Source: Klebsiella pneumoniae (GTDB taxonomy: Bacteria > Pseudomonadota > Gammaproteobacteria > Ga0077536). Taken from it: 10,668 bases of DNA. The translations under genes and the position numbers were made by a program. The notes below the pieces were generated by a model. It was given only the letters and a program-made list of their open reading frames with translations, was not told the DNA's origin and did no database searches. The stretch covers positions 1-10,668 of the forward strand of contig CAMCBY010000101.1 of the NCBI GenBank assembly GCA_945873015.1. The letters are read 5' to 3'. Shown here piece by piece: positions 1-6,227 of this stretch; positions within the stretch are counted from its first letter, which is position 1, and every line of letters begins with the position of its first letter.

Positions 1-552
1 GTCGGCGACTTCGCTCAAACCCTCGGGTTGCAACCGGTCATAGGATTTTTGCGCCGGTTCCCACGCGTGGTTGGCCGGCACGATGAGCGTCGCGATGCGC
101 CCCGCGCCACCGCGCGCAGCCTGCACCGCCTCGGCACCAGCGAGCGCGAGATCCTCGGCCGACGCTGACACCCGCACCCACTCTGATTGCAGACGCGCGT
201 GCCCCGGCACATCGGATGTCAGTGGTGCGTTGTATTTGTGATGCCACACCGCGTGATCGCCGACGATGTTGACCACCGCCGAATGGGCTTTGCTGGCGTT
301 GTGCAGATTGGCCATGCCATTGGCATAACCGGGCGCGAGATGCAGCAAAGTGATGGCGGGTTTGCCCGCCATACGCGCATAACCGTCGGCCGCGCCGGTG
401 ACCACACCTTCAAACAGGCACAGTATCGGGCGCACCGCATCGGTCTTGCCGATGGCGGTGACGAGATGCATTTCAGAAGTGCCCGGATTGGCAAAGCAGA
501 TTTCTATGCCAGCTTCGACCAGGGTATCGAGCAGGGTATGGGCGCCGTTCAT
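1..552 (-). CDS. Thiamine-diphosphate-dependent enzyme, acetolactate-synthase-like (3' part outside window)
   Basis: The first 184 codons of a TPP enzyme are visible; the C-terminal part lies beyond base 1. The N-terminal PYR (pyrimidine-binding) domain is clear: the FANPGTSEMH motif at residues 20-29, then CLFEGVVTGAADGYARMAGKPA at about 45-66 in the usual order. Glu48 sits where the family's cofactor-activating glutamate is found. The HLAPGYANGMANLHNA stretch (71-86) and NIVGDHA (95-101) also fit. It resembles proteins annotated as acetolactate synthase large subunit (IlvX/IlvG-like) that are not part of valine/isoleucine synthesis, so true acetolactate synthase activity is not implied. Such enzymes decarboxylate or ligate 2-oxo acids. 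The ATG is supported by GAGGAG five bases upstream. It is the last visible gene of a minus-strand run with an RraA-like protein and an HpcH/HpaI aldolase, 151 bases after the former. The TPP class is secure; the substrate is unknown. Confidence 0.87.
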   Translation of the reverse strand, partial: MNGAHTLLDTLVEAGIEICFANPGTSEMHLVTAIGKTDAVRPILCLFEGVVTGAADGYARMAGKPAITLLHLAPGYANGMANLHNASKAHSAVVNIVGDHAVWHHKYNAPLTSDVPGHARLQSEWVRVSASAEDLALAGAEAVQAARGGAGRIATLIVPANHAWEPAQKSYDRLQPEGLSEVAD

Positions 553-557
553 GGATG

Positions 558-563
558 CTCCTC
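558..563 (-). promoter_or_regulatory. Ribosome binding site of the TPP enzyme gene
   Basis: GAGGAG on the minus strand, five bases before the ATG at 552. It fixes the start of the partial TPP enzyme gene. Confidence 0.75.
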
Positions 564-574
564 GGGTGGAATCT

Positions 575-600
575 GCGACCCTCCAGAAACGGAGGGTCGC
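575..600 (-). promoter_or_regulatory. Perfect 10-bp stem-loop upstream of the TPP enzyme gene
   Basis: GCGACCCTCC (575-584) and GGAGGGTCGC (591-600) are exact reverse complements around a six-base loop. On the minus strand the hairpin ends 11 bases before the GAGGAG ribosome binding site. Neither strand has a T-run after the stem, so a classical Rho-independent terminator is not supported. A 5'-leader or intercistronic stem that affects mRNA stability or relative expression is a possible role (inference). Confidence 0.6.
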
Positions 601-612
601 GGGCAATGCCGC

Positions 613-642
613 ATGTTACGTTGCGCTGATCGCGCCGCGCAA
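613..642 (-). promoter_or_regulatory. Weak sigma-70-like promoter candidate before the TPP enzyme gene
   Basis: On the minus strand, TTGCGC (642-637) and TAACAT (618-613) are separated by 18 bases, matching the -35 and -10 boxes at 3 and 4 of 6 positions. Transcription from here would start near 605 and place the 10-bp stem-loop at the very 5' end of the mRNA. In GC-rich DNA such matches occur by chance, so this is only a candidate. Confidence 0.2.
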
Positions 643-703
643 TTGATGATGACGAGGGTGAGCCGTCAGCCGCAATCACGGCTCGTCCCATGGGTCTATC
701 CGT

Positions 704-1366
704 TTACTCGTCAAGTTTGAAGGCGAGTTTGCTCGCGACCCCGCGTTGCAGGGCCTCCACATGTTCGGACAAACTCAGCATGGATGTCAGGCTGCGGCCG
801 CCCGCCATCAGTGCGCGCACTTTTAATTCGCGCGCCTCGACCTCGCGTGCGGCGGGAATCAGCGCGCGTAACTCGGCGGCGCTTGCGACCAGCAGCCCGT
901 CATCGTCGCCCATCACGATGTCGCCCGGATTGACCGCAACACCTCCACACACTACCGGCACCTGCAGTGCACCCAGTTCACGGATGGTGCCCGACATCGG
1001 ACACAGGCCGCGCGCGTAGACCGGCAACACAAGCGTGCGCAGCGTGCTGACATCGCGCACCGGCCCATCAACGATGATGCCAGCCAGGCCACGACGCTCG
1101 GCTTCCATCGAAAACAGCTCACCGACCACCGCACGGCTGCTACCCTGCGTATCGACGACCAGCACTTCGCCCGGCTGCGCGACATCGAGCGCGCGAATCA
1201 CGGCGAGAAAATCCTCGTGGCAGCGCACCGTGCGCGCCACGCCCACCAGCTTGACGCCGCGGTTGATGGCGCGCAGGCCGCTATCCATCACGCGCATCGA
1301 TTTATCGGCATCGGCAAACGACGCGCAATCGAGTTCCAGCAGGGCTTGTTTGAGTTCAGCGTCCAT
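704..1366 (-). CDS. RraA / HMG-CHA aldolase family protein
   Basis: A 220-residue protein of the RraA-like fold. Members include 4-hydroxy-4-methyl-2-oxoglutarate / 4-carboxy-4-hydroxy-2-oxoadipate aldolases, which yield pyruvate and also decarboxylate oxaloacetate, and E. coli RraA, an RNase E regulator. Signatures seen are GELFSMEAERRG (82-93), DGPVRD (100-105) and PGDIVMGDDDG (147-157). The Arg-Asp pair of DGPVRD (Arg104, Asp105), used for substrate and metal binding in the aldolases, is intact, so an enzyme is more likely than a pure RNase E regulator. The start codon overlaps the stop of the aldolase gene upstream by one base (TGATG), with GGAGG nine bases before it inside that gene, so the two proteins are probably made in a fixed ratio. 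Family assignment is firm; the substrate is inferred only from neighbours. Older annotations of this family as demethylmenaquinone methyltransferase (MenG) should be ignored. Confidence 0.9.
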   Translation of the reverse strand: MDAELKQALLELDCASFADADKSMRVMDSGLRAINRGVKLVGVARTVRCHEDFLAVIRALDVAQPGEVLVVDTQGSSRAVVGELFSMEAERRGLAGIIVDGPVRDVSTLRTLVLPVYARGLCPMSGTIRELGALQVPVVCGGVAVNPGDIVMGDDDGLLVASAAELRALIPAAREVEARELKVRALMAGGRSLTSMLSLSEHVEALQRGVASKLAFKLDE

Positions 1367-2124
1367 CAGTTTCCGCCTCCGCGCAGCGTGTCGAGCAGTT
1401 GCCGCGCGCCGGCGGCAAAAATTGCAATGTCAGCACTGGCAGACACCAGCGAAAAACCTTCGCGCATACGCGCCAGGAGAAACTCGGGCGTGGCGCCATG
1501 GATGCCAACCGGCATATCGTGAGCGCGACACACCGTGCGGATATGGTTGATGGCATCGACCACTTCGCTGTCATGCACGCGGCCGATTTTATTGAAACTC
1601 GCCGACAGGTCATACGGGCCGATAAACACCGCATCGACACCTTCGACCTGACAAATCTCCTCAATGTTCTCCACCGCATCGACGTGTTCGGCGAGCACGA
1701 TGACCGAGGTGCCATCGTTGGCACGCGCCACGTAATCCTCGGCATTGAGTCCATACATGCTCGCGCGCGACAGACCAAAACCGCGACTGCCCATCGGCGC
1801 AAACTTGGCATAGCTGACAACCAGACGCGCGTAGGCAGCCGAATTGACCTGCGGCACGATGATGCCGGCGGCACCGGCGTCCAGTGCGCGTTTGATCGAG
1901 ATCTCATCGCCGCGCGACAGCCTTACCATGCACGGCGTATTGCCGGCGGTCTGCACGATACGTTGCACGGCGGGCGGCGCCAGTGGTGCGTGTTCGGTCT
2001 CGACGAACAACCAGTCATAGCCGATATGACACAACGCCTCGACCACCTCCGGCGCCTCCAGCGTGACGATGGTGCCGAGCAAGGTGTCGCCGGCGCGCAA
2101 ACGTTGGCGAAAATTGAAGTTCAT
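1366..2124 (-). CDS. HpcH/HpaI family aldolase
   Basis: A 252-residue metal-dependent class II pyruvate aldolase of the HpcH/HpaI family, which reversibly cleaves 4-hydroxy-2-oxo acids into pyruvate (or a related 2-oxo acid) and an aldehyde. The length is typical. By comparison with E. coli HpaI, visible active-site equivalents are His45 (base, in VETEHAPL 41-48), Arg68 (in VRLSRGD), metal ligands Glu146 (in LAEHVDAVEN) and Asp172 (in FIGPYDLSAS 167-176). The substrate loop GSRGFG is at 112-117. One difference: residue 42 is Glu where HpaI has Asp next to the catalytic His. GGAG lies nine bases before the ATG. The gene follows the SoxYZ-like carrier gene by 61 bases and overlaps the RraA-like gene by one base. 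The exact substrate cannot be assigned; HpaI, GarL and YfaU-type roles are all possible. Confidence 0.92.
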   Translation of the reverse strand: MNFNFRQRLRAGDTLLGTIVTLEAPEVVEALCHIGYDWLFVETEHAPLAPPAVQRIVQTAGNTPCMVRLSRGDEISIKRALDAGAAGIIVPQVNSAAYARLVVSYAKFAPMGSRGFGLSRASMYGLNAEDYVARANDGTSVIVLAEHVDAVENIEEICQVEGVDAVFIGPYDLSASFNKIGRVHDSEVVDAINHIRTVCRAHDMPVGIHGATPEFLLARMREGFSLVSASADIAIFAAGARQLLDTLRGGGN

Positions 2125-2185
2125 GAGTCAGCGCTCCGTGAGTGCGGCCAAGGGCGTGCTACCGGCATCGCGCCATGCACCACAC

Positions 2186-2998
2186 TCAGCCCTTGATCTT
2201 GAAAGTCTCCCGCCACTGCATGCCCTTGGAATCCTCGACCTCGGCGCGGATTTCACTGCCGCCAGCGGGCCGGAAGAAAAAGCGGAAGCTCGGATCCTCA
2301 CTCACCGAAAAACCGGTCTCGGCAGTCATCAGCAGCGTGTCGCCTTCGTACAGGCGAATGGTCTTGACGTAATGCTCAGGTCGAATCAACTGGGTTTTCT
2401 GATCTTTCTGCATGCCGGTGACATTGGGATGACTCAACAGAAACTGACCTATCATGAGGTCCGCATGGTGGTCGTCGCTGACCGCGCGGAATCTCATTTC
2501 GCCGATATGCGCCATCGCCTTGTCGAAATCACCGGCGGCGGGTGCCGAGCATCCGCCCTGGGCTTTGACGAAGTTGGTGACGAGGTGATGTTCGCCGGTA
2601 TTCAACACTGCCACCACGCGGATGTTGGTGTACTGATCAACGCGCACGCGTAACGCGAGATCAGCGCGTCCCGAGGCGGGGGTCAGATGAAAAATGCCGG
2701 CCAGCGGTTGCGGATTGTTCTCGACAAAGACGTAGATGTCCTTGATGTAGCGCGCCTCACTCTTGGCAATGCCGGCGCTGATCGAGACCGGCGTGAAGGC
2801 TGCGTCTTCGGAGCGATAAGGGGTCTTCATATCGATGACGGCGCGCCCCTCGGTGAGCGGCGTATCACCGAAGTACTTGGGCTTGAGCAGACTGGCCCAG
2901 ATATCAACGGCTGTTTGACTCTCGCCCTCGGCCGCCGCACTCATCGCAGCCAGCAACAGACTGGCCAGCAACAGGAATAATGAAGTCAGACGCAGCAT
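2186..2998 (-). CDS. Secreted fused SoxY-SoxZ-like carrier protein
   Basis: A 270-residue protein resembling the family known as quinoprotein dehydrogenase-associated SoxYZ-like carrier. Residues 1-23 form a signal peptide: Arg3, a Leu-rich core from 4 to 17, then Ala-rich up to about AAAEG, predicting export to the periplasm. A SoxY-like immunoglobulin-type domain covers about 30-155, including WASLLKPKYFGD (34-45), DAAFTPVSI (65-73) and NFVKAQGGCSAPA (142-154). A SoxZ-like domain covers about 165-270 with LMIG, HPNVTGMQKDQ (190-200) and SVSEDPSFRF (231-240). Cys150 in the GGC motif is the only cysteine. In true SoxY a cysteine in a C-terminal GGCGG carries sulfur intermediates; here it sits mid-protein because SoxZ is fused behind it. 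The ATG at 2998 is chosen over one at 3133 because of the signal peptide and GGGGAG six bases before it; the longer form would overlap thiL. No sox or PQQ dehydrogenase gene is nearby. Confidence 0.88.
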   Translation of the reverse strand: MLRLTSLFLLLASLLLAAMSAAAEGESQTAVDIWASLLKPKYFGDTPLTEGRAVIDMKTPYRSEDAAFTPVSISAGIAKSEARYIKDIYVFVENNPQPLAGIFHLTPASGRADLALRVRVDQYTNIRVVAVLNTGEHHLVTNFVKAQGGCSAPAAGDFDKAMAHIGEMRFRAVSDDHHADLMIGQFLLSHPNVTGMQKDQKTQLIRPEHYVKTIRLYEGDTLLMTAETGFSVSEDPSFRFFFRPAGGSEIRAEVEDSKGMQWRETFKIKG

Positions 2999-3004
2999 CA
3001 CACG

Positions 3005-3010
3005 CTCCCC
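3005..3010 (-). promoter_or_regulatory. Ribosome binding site deciding the SoxYZ-like start
   Basis: GGGGAG on the minus strand, six bases before the ATG at 2998. With the signal peptide that begins there, it rules out the longer frame starting at 3133. Confidence 0.7.
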
Positions 3011-3077
3011 GCAGGCGCAGGCGTGGAATGCGCCGCGCGTGTCCGAATCATAGCGCAGGACAGGGCTCAGCGACGCC

Positions 3078-4031
3078 TCACAGGAAATGTCGATAGCCGC
3101 GCATCGCGGGGGTGCGGTCGACGCCCGCAGCATCTAAGCAGCGCACCTCACGGCCCGCTACCACCTGGCCAATCTCGGTCAGGGCAACACCGAGTTGCCG
3201 CGCAACGCGGTGCGCGGCGGCCAGTGCGGAGGGTGGGATGCATAAAGCGAGTTCATAGTCGTCGCCGCCACTCAAGGCGTAGTCGCAGGCGACCTGCGCA
3301 CCGACCGTGGCGAGCAAGGCCGGCGACAAGGGCAAACGCTCGACTGCCAGCTCAGCGCCACAACCACTCTGCGCCATGATGTGACCGAGGTCCGCTATCA
3401 GACCATCGGAGACATCAATGGCCGCGTGGGCAAGGCTGCGCAGACCCTGGCCAAGCGCCACACGAGGCGTTGGCCACAGGAAACGTGCAAGCAGAAAATC
3501 TTCACCTTGCGCGACTGGATCAGCCAGCGCCCTATCCAGTCCGGCGCGCGCGTCACCAAGTGTGCCGGACACCACAATGACATCGCCCACCTGCGCGCCG
3601 CGGCGCGTCATCGCTGCACCATCGATACTGCCCAACAACTGCAGTGTCAAAGTCAGCGGGCCGCGTGTGGTGTCGCCACCGATGAGACTGACGCCGGCCG
3701 CACCCAGCACGCGGCCAAGGCCGCTTGCGAAGGCGGCCAGCCAGGTTTCGTCGAGGGAGGGCAAGGTCAGCGCCAGGGTCGCATAACGCGGGCACGCGCC
3801 CATCGCCGCCAAGTCGCTCAAGTTGACCGCTGCCAGGCGGTGCGCCACCGCGTCGGCACGCAAACCGCGTGGGAAATGCACGCCGTCAACCAAGGTATCC
3901 ACTGCAGCCACCAGATCGCTGCCGGCCGGCAAACGCACCACCGCGGCATCGTCACCGATGCCGAGCAGCAGGTCAGGAGCGGAACCGCCGAGCGGGGTGA
4001 AGTAACGCGCGATGAGGTCGAACTCATCCAT
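3078..4031 (-). CDS. thiL: Thiamine-monophosphate kinase
   Basis: ThiL phosphorylates thiamine monophosphate with ATP to thiamine diphosphate, the active cofactor, in the cytosol. The 317-residue length fits (E. coli about 325). The family motifs occur in order: GIGDDAA (24-30), VDTLVDGVHF (44-53), NLSDLAAMGA (70-79), GGDTT (118-122), DVSDGL (206-211) and SGGDDYEL (254-261), ending in GYRHF. The Asp-rich motifs bind metal and ATP phosphates. GAGGG lies nine bases before the ATG, and the gene begins 20 bases after nusB, as in the common nusB-thiL pair. Downstream, where pgpA often follows, there are 79 bases and then the SoxYZ-like gene. The cofactor it makes is required by the TPP enzyme at the left end, although thiL is a general housekeeping gene. 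Confidence 0.97.
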   Translation of the reverse strand: MDEFDLIARYFTPLGGSAPDLLLGIGDDAAVVRLPAGSDLVAAVDTLVDGVHFPRGLRADAVAHRLAAVNLSDLAAMGACPRYATLALTLPSLDETWLAAFASGLGRVLGAAGVSLIGGDTTRGPLTLTLQLLGSIDGAAMTRRGAQVGDVIVVSGTLGDARAGLDRALADPVAQGEDFLLARFLWPTPRVALGQGLRSLAHAAIDVSDGLIADLGHIMAQSGCGAELAVERLPLSPALLATVGAQVACDYALSGGDDYELALCIPPSALAAAHRVARQLGVALTEIGQVVAGREVRCLDAAGVDRTPAMRGYRHFL

Positions 4032-4051
4032 GGCGCGGCACCCTCAACGTG

Positions 4052-4507
4052 TCAGGATTGATGCGACGCGTTCACTTCCGGAGCGCGTGTGGTGTGGGCC
4101 AGACGGTCCAGCACGCCGTTGACATAACGATGGCCTTCGACTGTACCGAACATCTTGCACAGTTCGACGCCCTCGTTGATCACCACGCGGTAGGGGATCT
4201 CCAGGCAATAGCGCATTTCGTAGGCGCCGATCAAAAGCACACTGCGCTCGACCGGATCGAGCTGCAGCCATTCGCGATCGAGAAACGGCGAGAGATCGGA
4301 TTTCAGGGTATCGAAATGTTTCGGCACTTCACTGACCAGGCCGGTGAAGTAGTCCATGTCGACGCTCACCAGTTCGCGGTCAGAGACGAACTCCTTGACG
4401 ATGTCGCGTGGTTCCTGGCCAGCCATCTGCCACTGATACAGGGCCTGTACCGCGCAACGCCGGGCACGAACCCGGCCGTGGTTTCCGCCGCCGCTGGCTT
4501 TGCTCAC
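4052..4507 (-). CDS. nusB: Transcription antitermination factor NusB
   Basis: NusB binds boxA RNA together with NusE (ribosomal protein S10) and supports antitermination on rRNA operons. The 151-residue all-helical protein shows the N-terminal [14 protein letters not shown] stretch (15-28) and the C-terminal [17 protein letters not shown] (83-99), [18 protein letters not shown] (104-121) and [11 protein letters not shown] (127-137). The start is GTG, not ATG: it overlaps the ribH stop by four bases (GTGA), and no clear Shine-Dalgarno sequence stands before it. Translation is therefore probably coupled to ribH. The ribH-nusB-thiL order is a common proteobacterial arrangement. Confidence 0.96.
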   Translation of the reverse strand: MSKASGGGNHGRVRARRCAVQALYQWQMAGQEPRDIVKEFVSDRELVSVDMDYFTGLVSEVPKHFDTLKSDLSPFLDREWLQLDPVERSVLLIGAYEMRYCLEIPYRVVINEGVELCKMFGTVEGHRYVNGVLDRLAHTTRAPEVNASHQS

Positions 4508-4977
4508 AGCTGGCGCATCAGCGAGATCATTTCAATGGCGGTGACGGCAGACTCCGCCCCCTTGTTGCCCGCCTTGGTGCCGGCCCGTTCAATGGCCTGC
4601 TCGATGTTGTCGACCGTCAGCACGCCGAAAATCACCGGCACACCGGTATCCGTCGCAACGGCGCCAAGGCCGCGCGAACAGGCGCCTGCAACGTGATCGA
4701 AATGGGCAGTGGCGCCACGGATGACCGCGCCGAGGGCGATCACCGCGTCATATTTACCGGACCCGGCGAGTTTGGCGGCGACGACCGGGATCTCAAAGGC
4801 CCCGGGTGTGCGCGTGACCGTCACGTCGGACGGCGCGACACCATGACGGCGCAGGGTATCCAGGCAACCGGCTTCCAGCGCTTCGACGATAAAGCCGTTG
4901 AAGCGCGCGCTGATGATCGCCACACGGGTCTTGCCCTCCGCCACCAGGCGCCCTTCGATGATCGTCACGTCCTGCAT
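4504..4977 (-). CDS. ribH: 6,7-dimethyl-8-ribityllumazine synthase
   Basis: RibH condenses 5-amino-6-ribitylaminouracil with 3,4-dihydroxy-2-butanone 4-phosphate to give the lumazine that riboflavin synthase uses. At 157 residues it has the usual length. Motifs: [15 protein letters not shown] (23-37, ribityl binding), [15 protein letters not shown] (57-71) and [14 protein letters not shown] (83-96), in which His92 matches the catalytic histidine. The C-terminal stretch [20 protein letters not shown] (118-137) is close to the E. coli protein. AAGG lies nine bases before the ATG, 43 bases after ribBX. The 3' end overlaps nusB by four bases. It receives substrates from RibBX and RibD encoded upstream in the same run. 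Confidence 0.97.
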   Translation of the reverse strand: MQDVTIIEGRLVAEGKTRVAIISARFNGFIVEALEAGCLDTLRRHGVAPSDVTVTRTPGAFEIPVVAAKLAGSGKYDAVIALGAVIRGATAHFDHVAGACSRGLGAVATDTGVPVIFGVLTVDNIEQAIERAGTKAGNKGAESAVTAIEMISLMRQL

Positions 4978-5020
4978 CGTTCTCTACCTTCTGTTCAATG
5001 TGAGCGCCGCGTGGGCCGGC

Positions 5021-6127
5021 TCAGTTAACGTATTCGACGACTTCGAGACCAAAGCCCGAAATCGCGTGATATTTGCGGCGATTGCTCATCACACGCATCT
5101 TGCGCACGCCGACATCGGCGAGGATCTGCGCGCCGAGACCGATCTGCCGCCAGTCCATGGCCGGATTCTCGCGACGCAACACCGCGCCTTCCTCGGTCTC
5201 GTTGTACAAGCGCACCTGATGCACCAGTTCACGGTTGGTGACCTGGTTGTTGAGCACCACGATCACGCCCTCACCCGCCGCAGCCACGCGCTGCATGGCA
5301 TCACGCAAGGGCCAGCCGGCGTCTTTACGCAGGCTCGCGGTCAAGTCTTCAAACGGATTGTAGATGTGCACGCGCACCAGCGCCGGACGCTCGGCATCGA
5401 TATCGCCCTTGACCATCGCCATGTGCAGGTCGCCGTGGATGGCGTCCTCGTAGGCAAGCAGCCGGAAATCGCCAAACTCGGTCGGGATAATCGAATCGGC
5501 CATACGCTCAACGGTCTTCTCGTTGGCGATGCGGAAATGAATCAGATCAGCGATGGTGCCAATCTTGAGATTGTGTTCCGCGGCGATGCGCTCCAGATCG
5601 GGACGGCGCGCCATGGTGCCATCATCATTCAGGATCTCGACGATAACGGCGGCCGGCTCGAGGCCCGCCAGGCGCGAGAAATCACAACCCGCTTCAGTAT
5701 GGCCAGCGCGGGTCAGCACCCCGCCCGATTGCGCCATCAGCGGAAAGATGTGGCCCGGCTGGGTCAGATCGGACGCCTGCGCATCTTTTTTCACCGCCGC
5801 CTGCACGGTGCGGGCGCGATCGGCCGCTGAGATGCCGGTGGTGACGCCTTCGGCAGCTTCAATCGACAAGGTGAAATTGGTGCGGTGGGTGTAACGGGTG
5901 TCCTGCACCATCAGGGGCAGGTTGAGCCGGCGGCAACGGTCTTCGGTCAGGGTCAGACAGATCAGACCACGACCGAACTTGGTCATGAAGTTGACGGTCT
6001 CCGGCGTGCAATGTTCGGCGGCGATGATGAAATCGCCTTCGTTTTCGCGATCTTCATCGTCCATGATGATGATCATGCGACCAGCGCGTAGCTCGTCGAT
6101 CAATTCCTGGGTGCTGCTGAGTGCCAT
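5021..6127 (-). CDS. ribBX: 3,4-dihydroxy-2-butanone 4-phosphate synthase with degenerate GTP cyclohydrolase II-like domain (RibBX type)
   Basis: The N-terminal domain (about 1-205) is a complete DHBP synthase, which turns ribulose 5-phosphate into 3,4-dihydroxy-2-butanone 4-phosphate plus formate. It shows [10 protein letters not shown] (23-32, metal and substrate acids), PGHIFPL (124-130) and RAGHTEA (140-146). The C-terminal part (about 208-368) has the outline of GTP cyclohydrolase II, with RVH (252-254) and a C-terminal [20 protein letters not shown]. The zinc cysteines expected in the SEC..GD.FGS.RCDCG region are absent: the stretch reads [20 protein letters not shown] (252-271). The GTP-binding RQEGRGIG motif is also missing. 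It should therefore not be called a bifunctional RibBA. This matches the RibBX variant described in Proteobacteria, whose C-terminal domain lacks cyclohydrolase activity. The Shine-Dalgarno before the ATG is weak. The gene lies 100 bases after ribE and 43 before ribH. Confidence 0.93.
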   Translation of the reverse strand: MALSSTQELIDELRAGRMIIIMDDEDRENEGDFIIAAEHCTPETVNFMTKFGRGLICLTLTEDRCRRLNLPLMVQDTRYTHRTNFTLSIEAAEGVTTGISAADRARTVQAAVKKDAQASDLTQPGHIFPLMAQSGGVLTRAGHTEAGCDFSRLAGLEPAAVIVEILNDDGTMARRPDLERIAAEHNLKIGTIADLIHFRIANEKTVERMADSIIPTEFGDFRLLAYEDAIHGDLHMAMVKGDIDAERPALVRVHIYNPFEDLTASLRKDAGWPLRDAMQRVAAAGEGVIVVLNNQVTNRELVHQVRLYNETEEGAVLRRENPAMDWRQIGLGAQILADVGVRKMRVMSNRRKYHAISGFGLEVVEYVN

Positions 6128-6166
6128 GATGGGTCGCCGGAGTCGCTGCTCGTGAATGGGCTGTCG

Positions 6167-6172
6167 ATTATA
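6167..6172 (-). promoter_or_regulatory. Candidate -10 box between ribE and ribBX
   Basis: The minus strand has an exact TATAAT, 39 bases before the ribBX start, inside a short AT-rich patch (CGTTTATAAT). No good TTGACA-like -35 box is found 16-18 bases upstream; that region is occupied by the stem-loop at 6181-6199. It may be an internal promoter for ribBX-ribH-nusB-thiL, but the missing -35 keeps confidence low. Confidence 0.3.
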
Positions 6173-6180
6173 AACGTTTC

Positions 6181-6199
6181 GGCCCGCCAGTTGCGGGCC
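6181..6199 (-). promoter_or_regulatory. 7-bp GC-rich stem-loop between ribE and ribBX
   Basis: GGCCCGC (6181-6187) and GCGGGCC (6193-6199) pair perfectly around five bases. On the minus strand it lies 28 bases after the ribE stop and is followed by GAAACGTTTATAAT, which has only scattered T residues. It could be a weak or partial terminator, or an intercistronic stability element. It is far too small to be an FMN riboswitch. Confidence 0.45.
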
Positions 6200-6227
6200 G
6201 CAGACGGTGCGCGAAGCGCCTACCGGA

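Noticed and set aside
575..600. Rho-independent terminator
   Set aside because: The stem is strong but neither strand has a T-run after it, and on the minus strand it sits directly before a gene.
187..720. Plus-strand open frame of 177 codons at the left end
   Set aside because: Antisense to the TPP enzyme, whose PYR-domain motifs and ribosome binding site are clear on the minus strand.
704..1366. RNase E inhibitor RraA or demethylmenaquinone methyltransferase
   Set aside because: The intact DGPVRD aldolase motif and coupling to an aldolase gene favour an enzyme; the methyltransferase label is a known misannotation of this family.
2999..3133. N-terminal extension of the SoxYZ-like protein by 45 residues
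   Set aside because: It would overlap the thiL 3' end and put the signal peptide inside the protein; GGGGAG supports the start at 2998.
3381..4061. Plus-strand open frame of 226 codons opposite thiL
   Set aside because: Antisense to thiL with all ThiL motifs intact; no recognisable product.
4898..5830. Plus-strand open frame of 310 codons opposite ribBX and ribH
   Set aside because: Antisense shadow of ribBX; His- and Arg-rich composition typical of reverse-frame artefacts.
5021..6127. Bifunctional RibBA with GTP cyclohydrolase II activity
   Set aside because: Zinc cysteines and the GTP-binding motif of the cyclohydrolase are absent.
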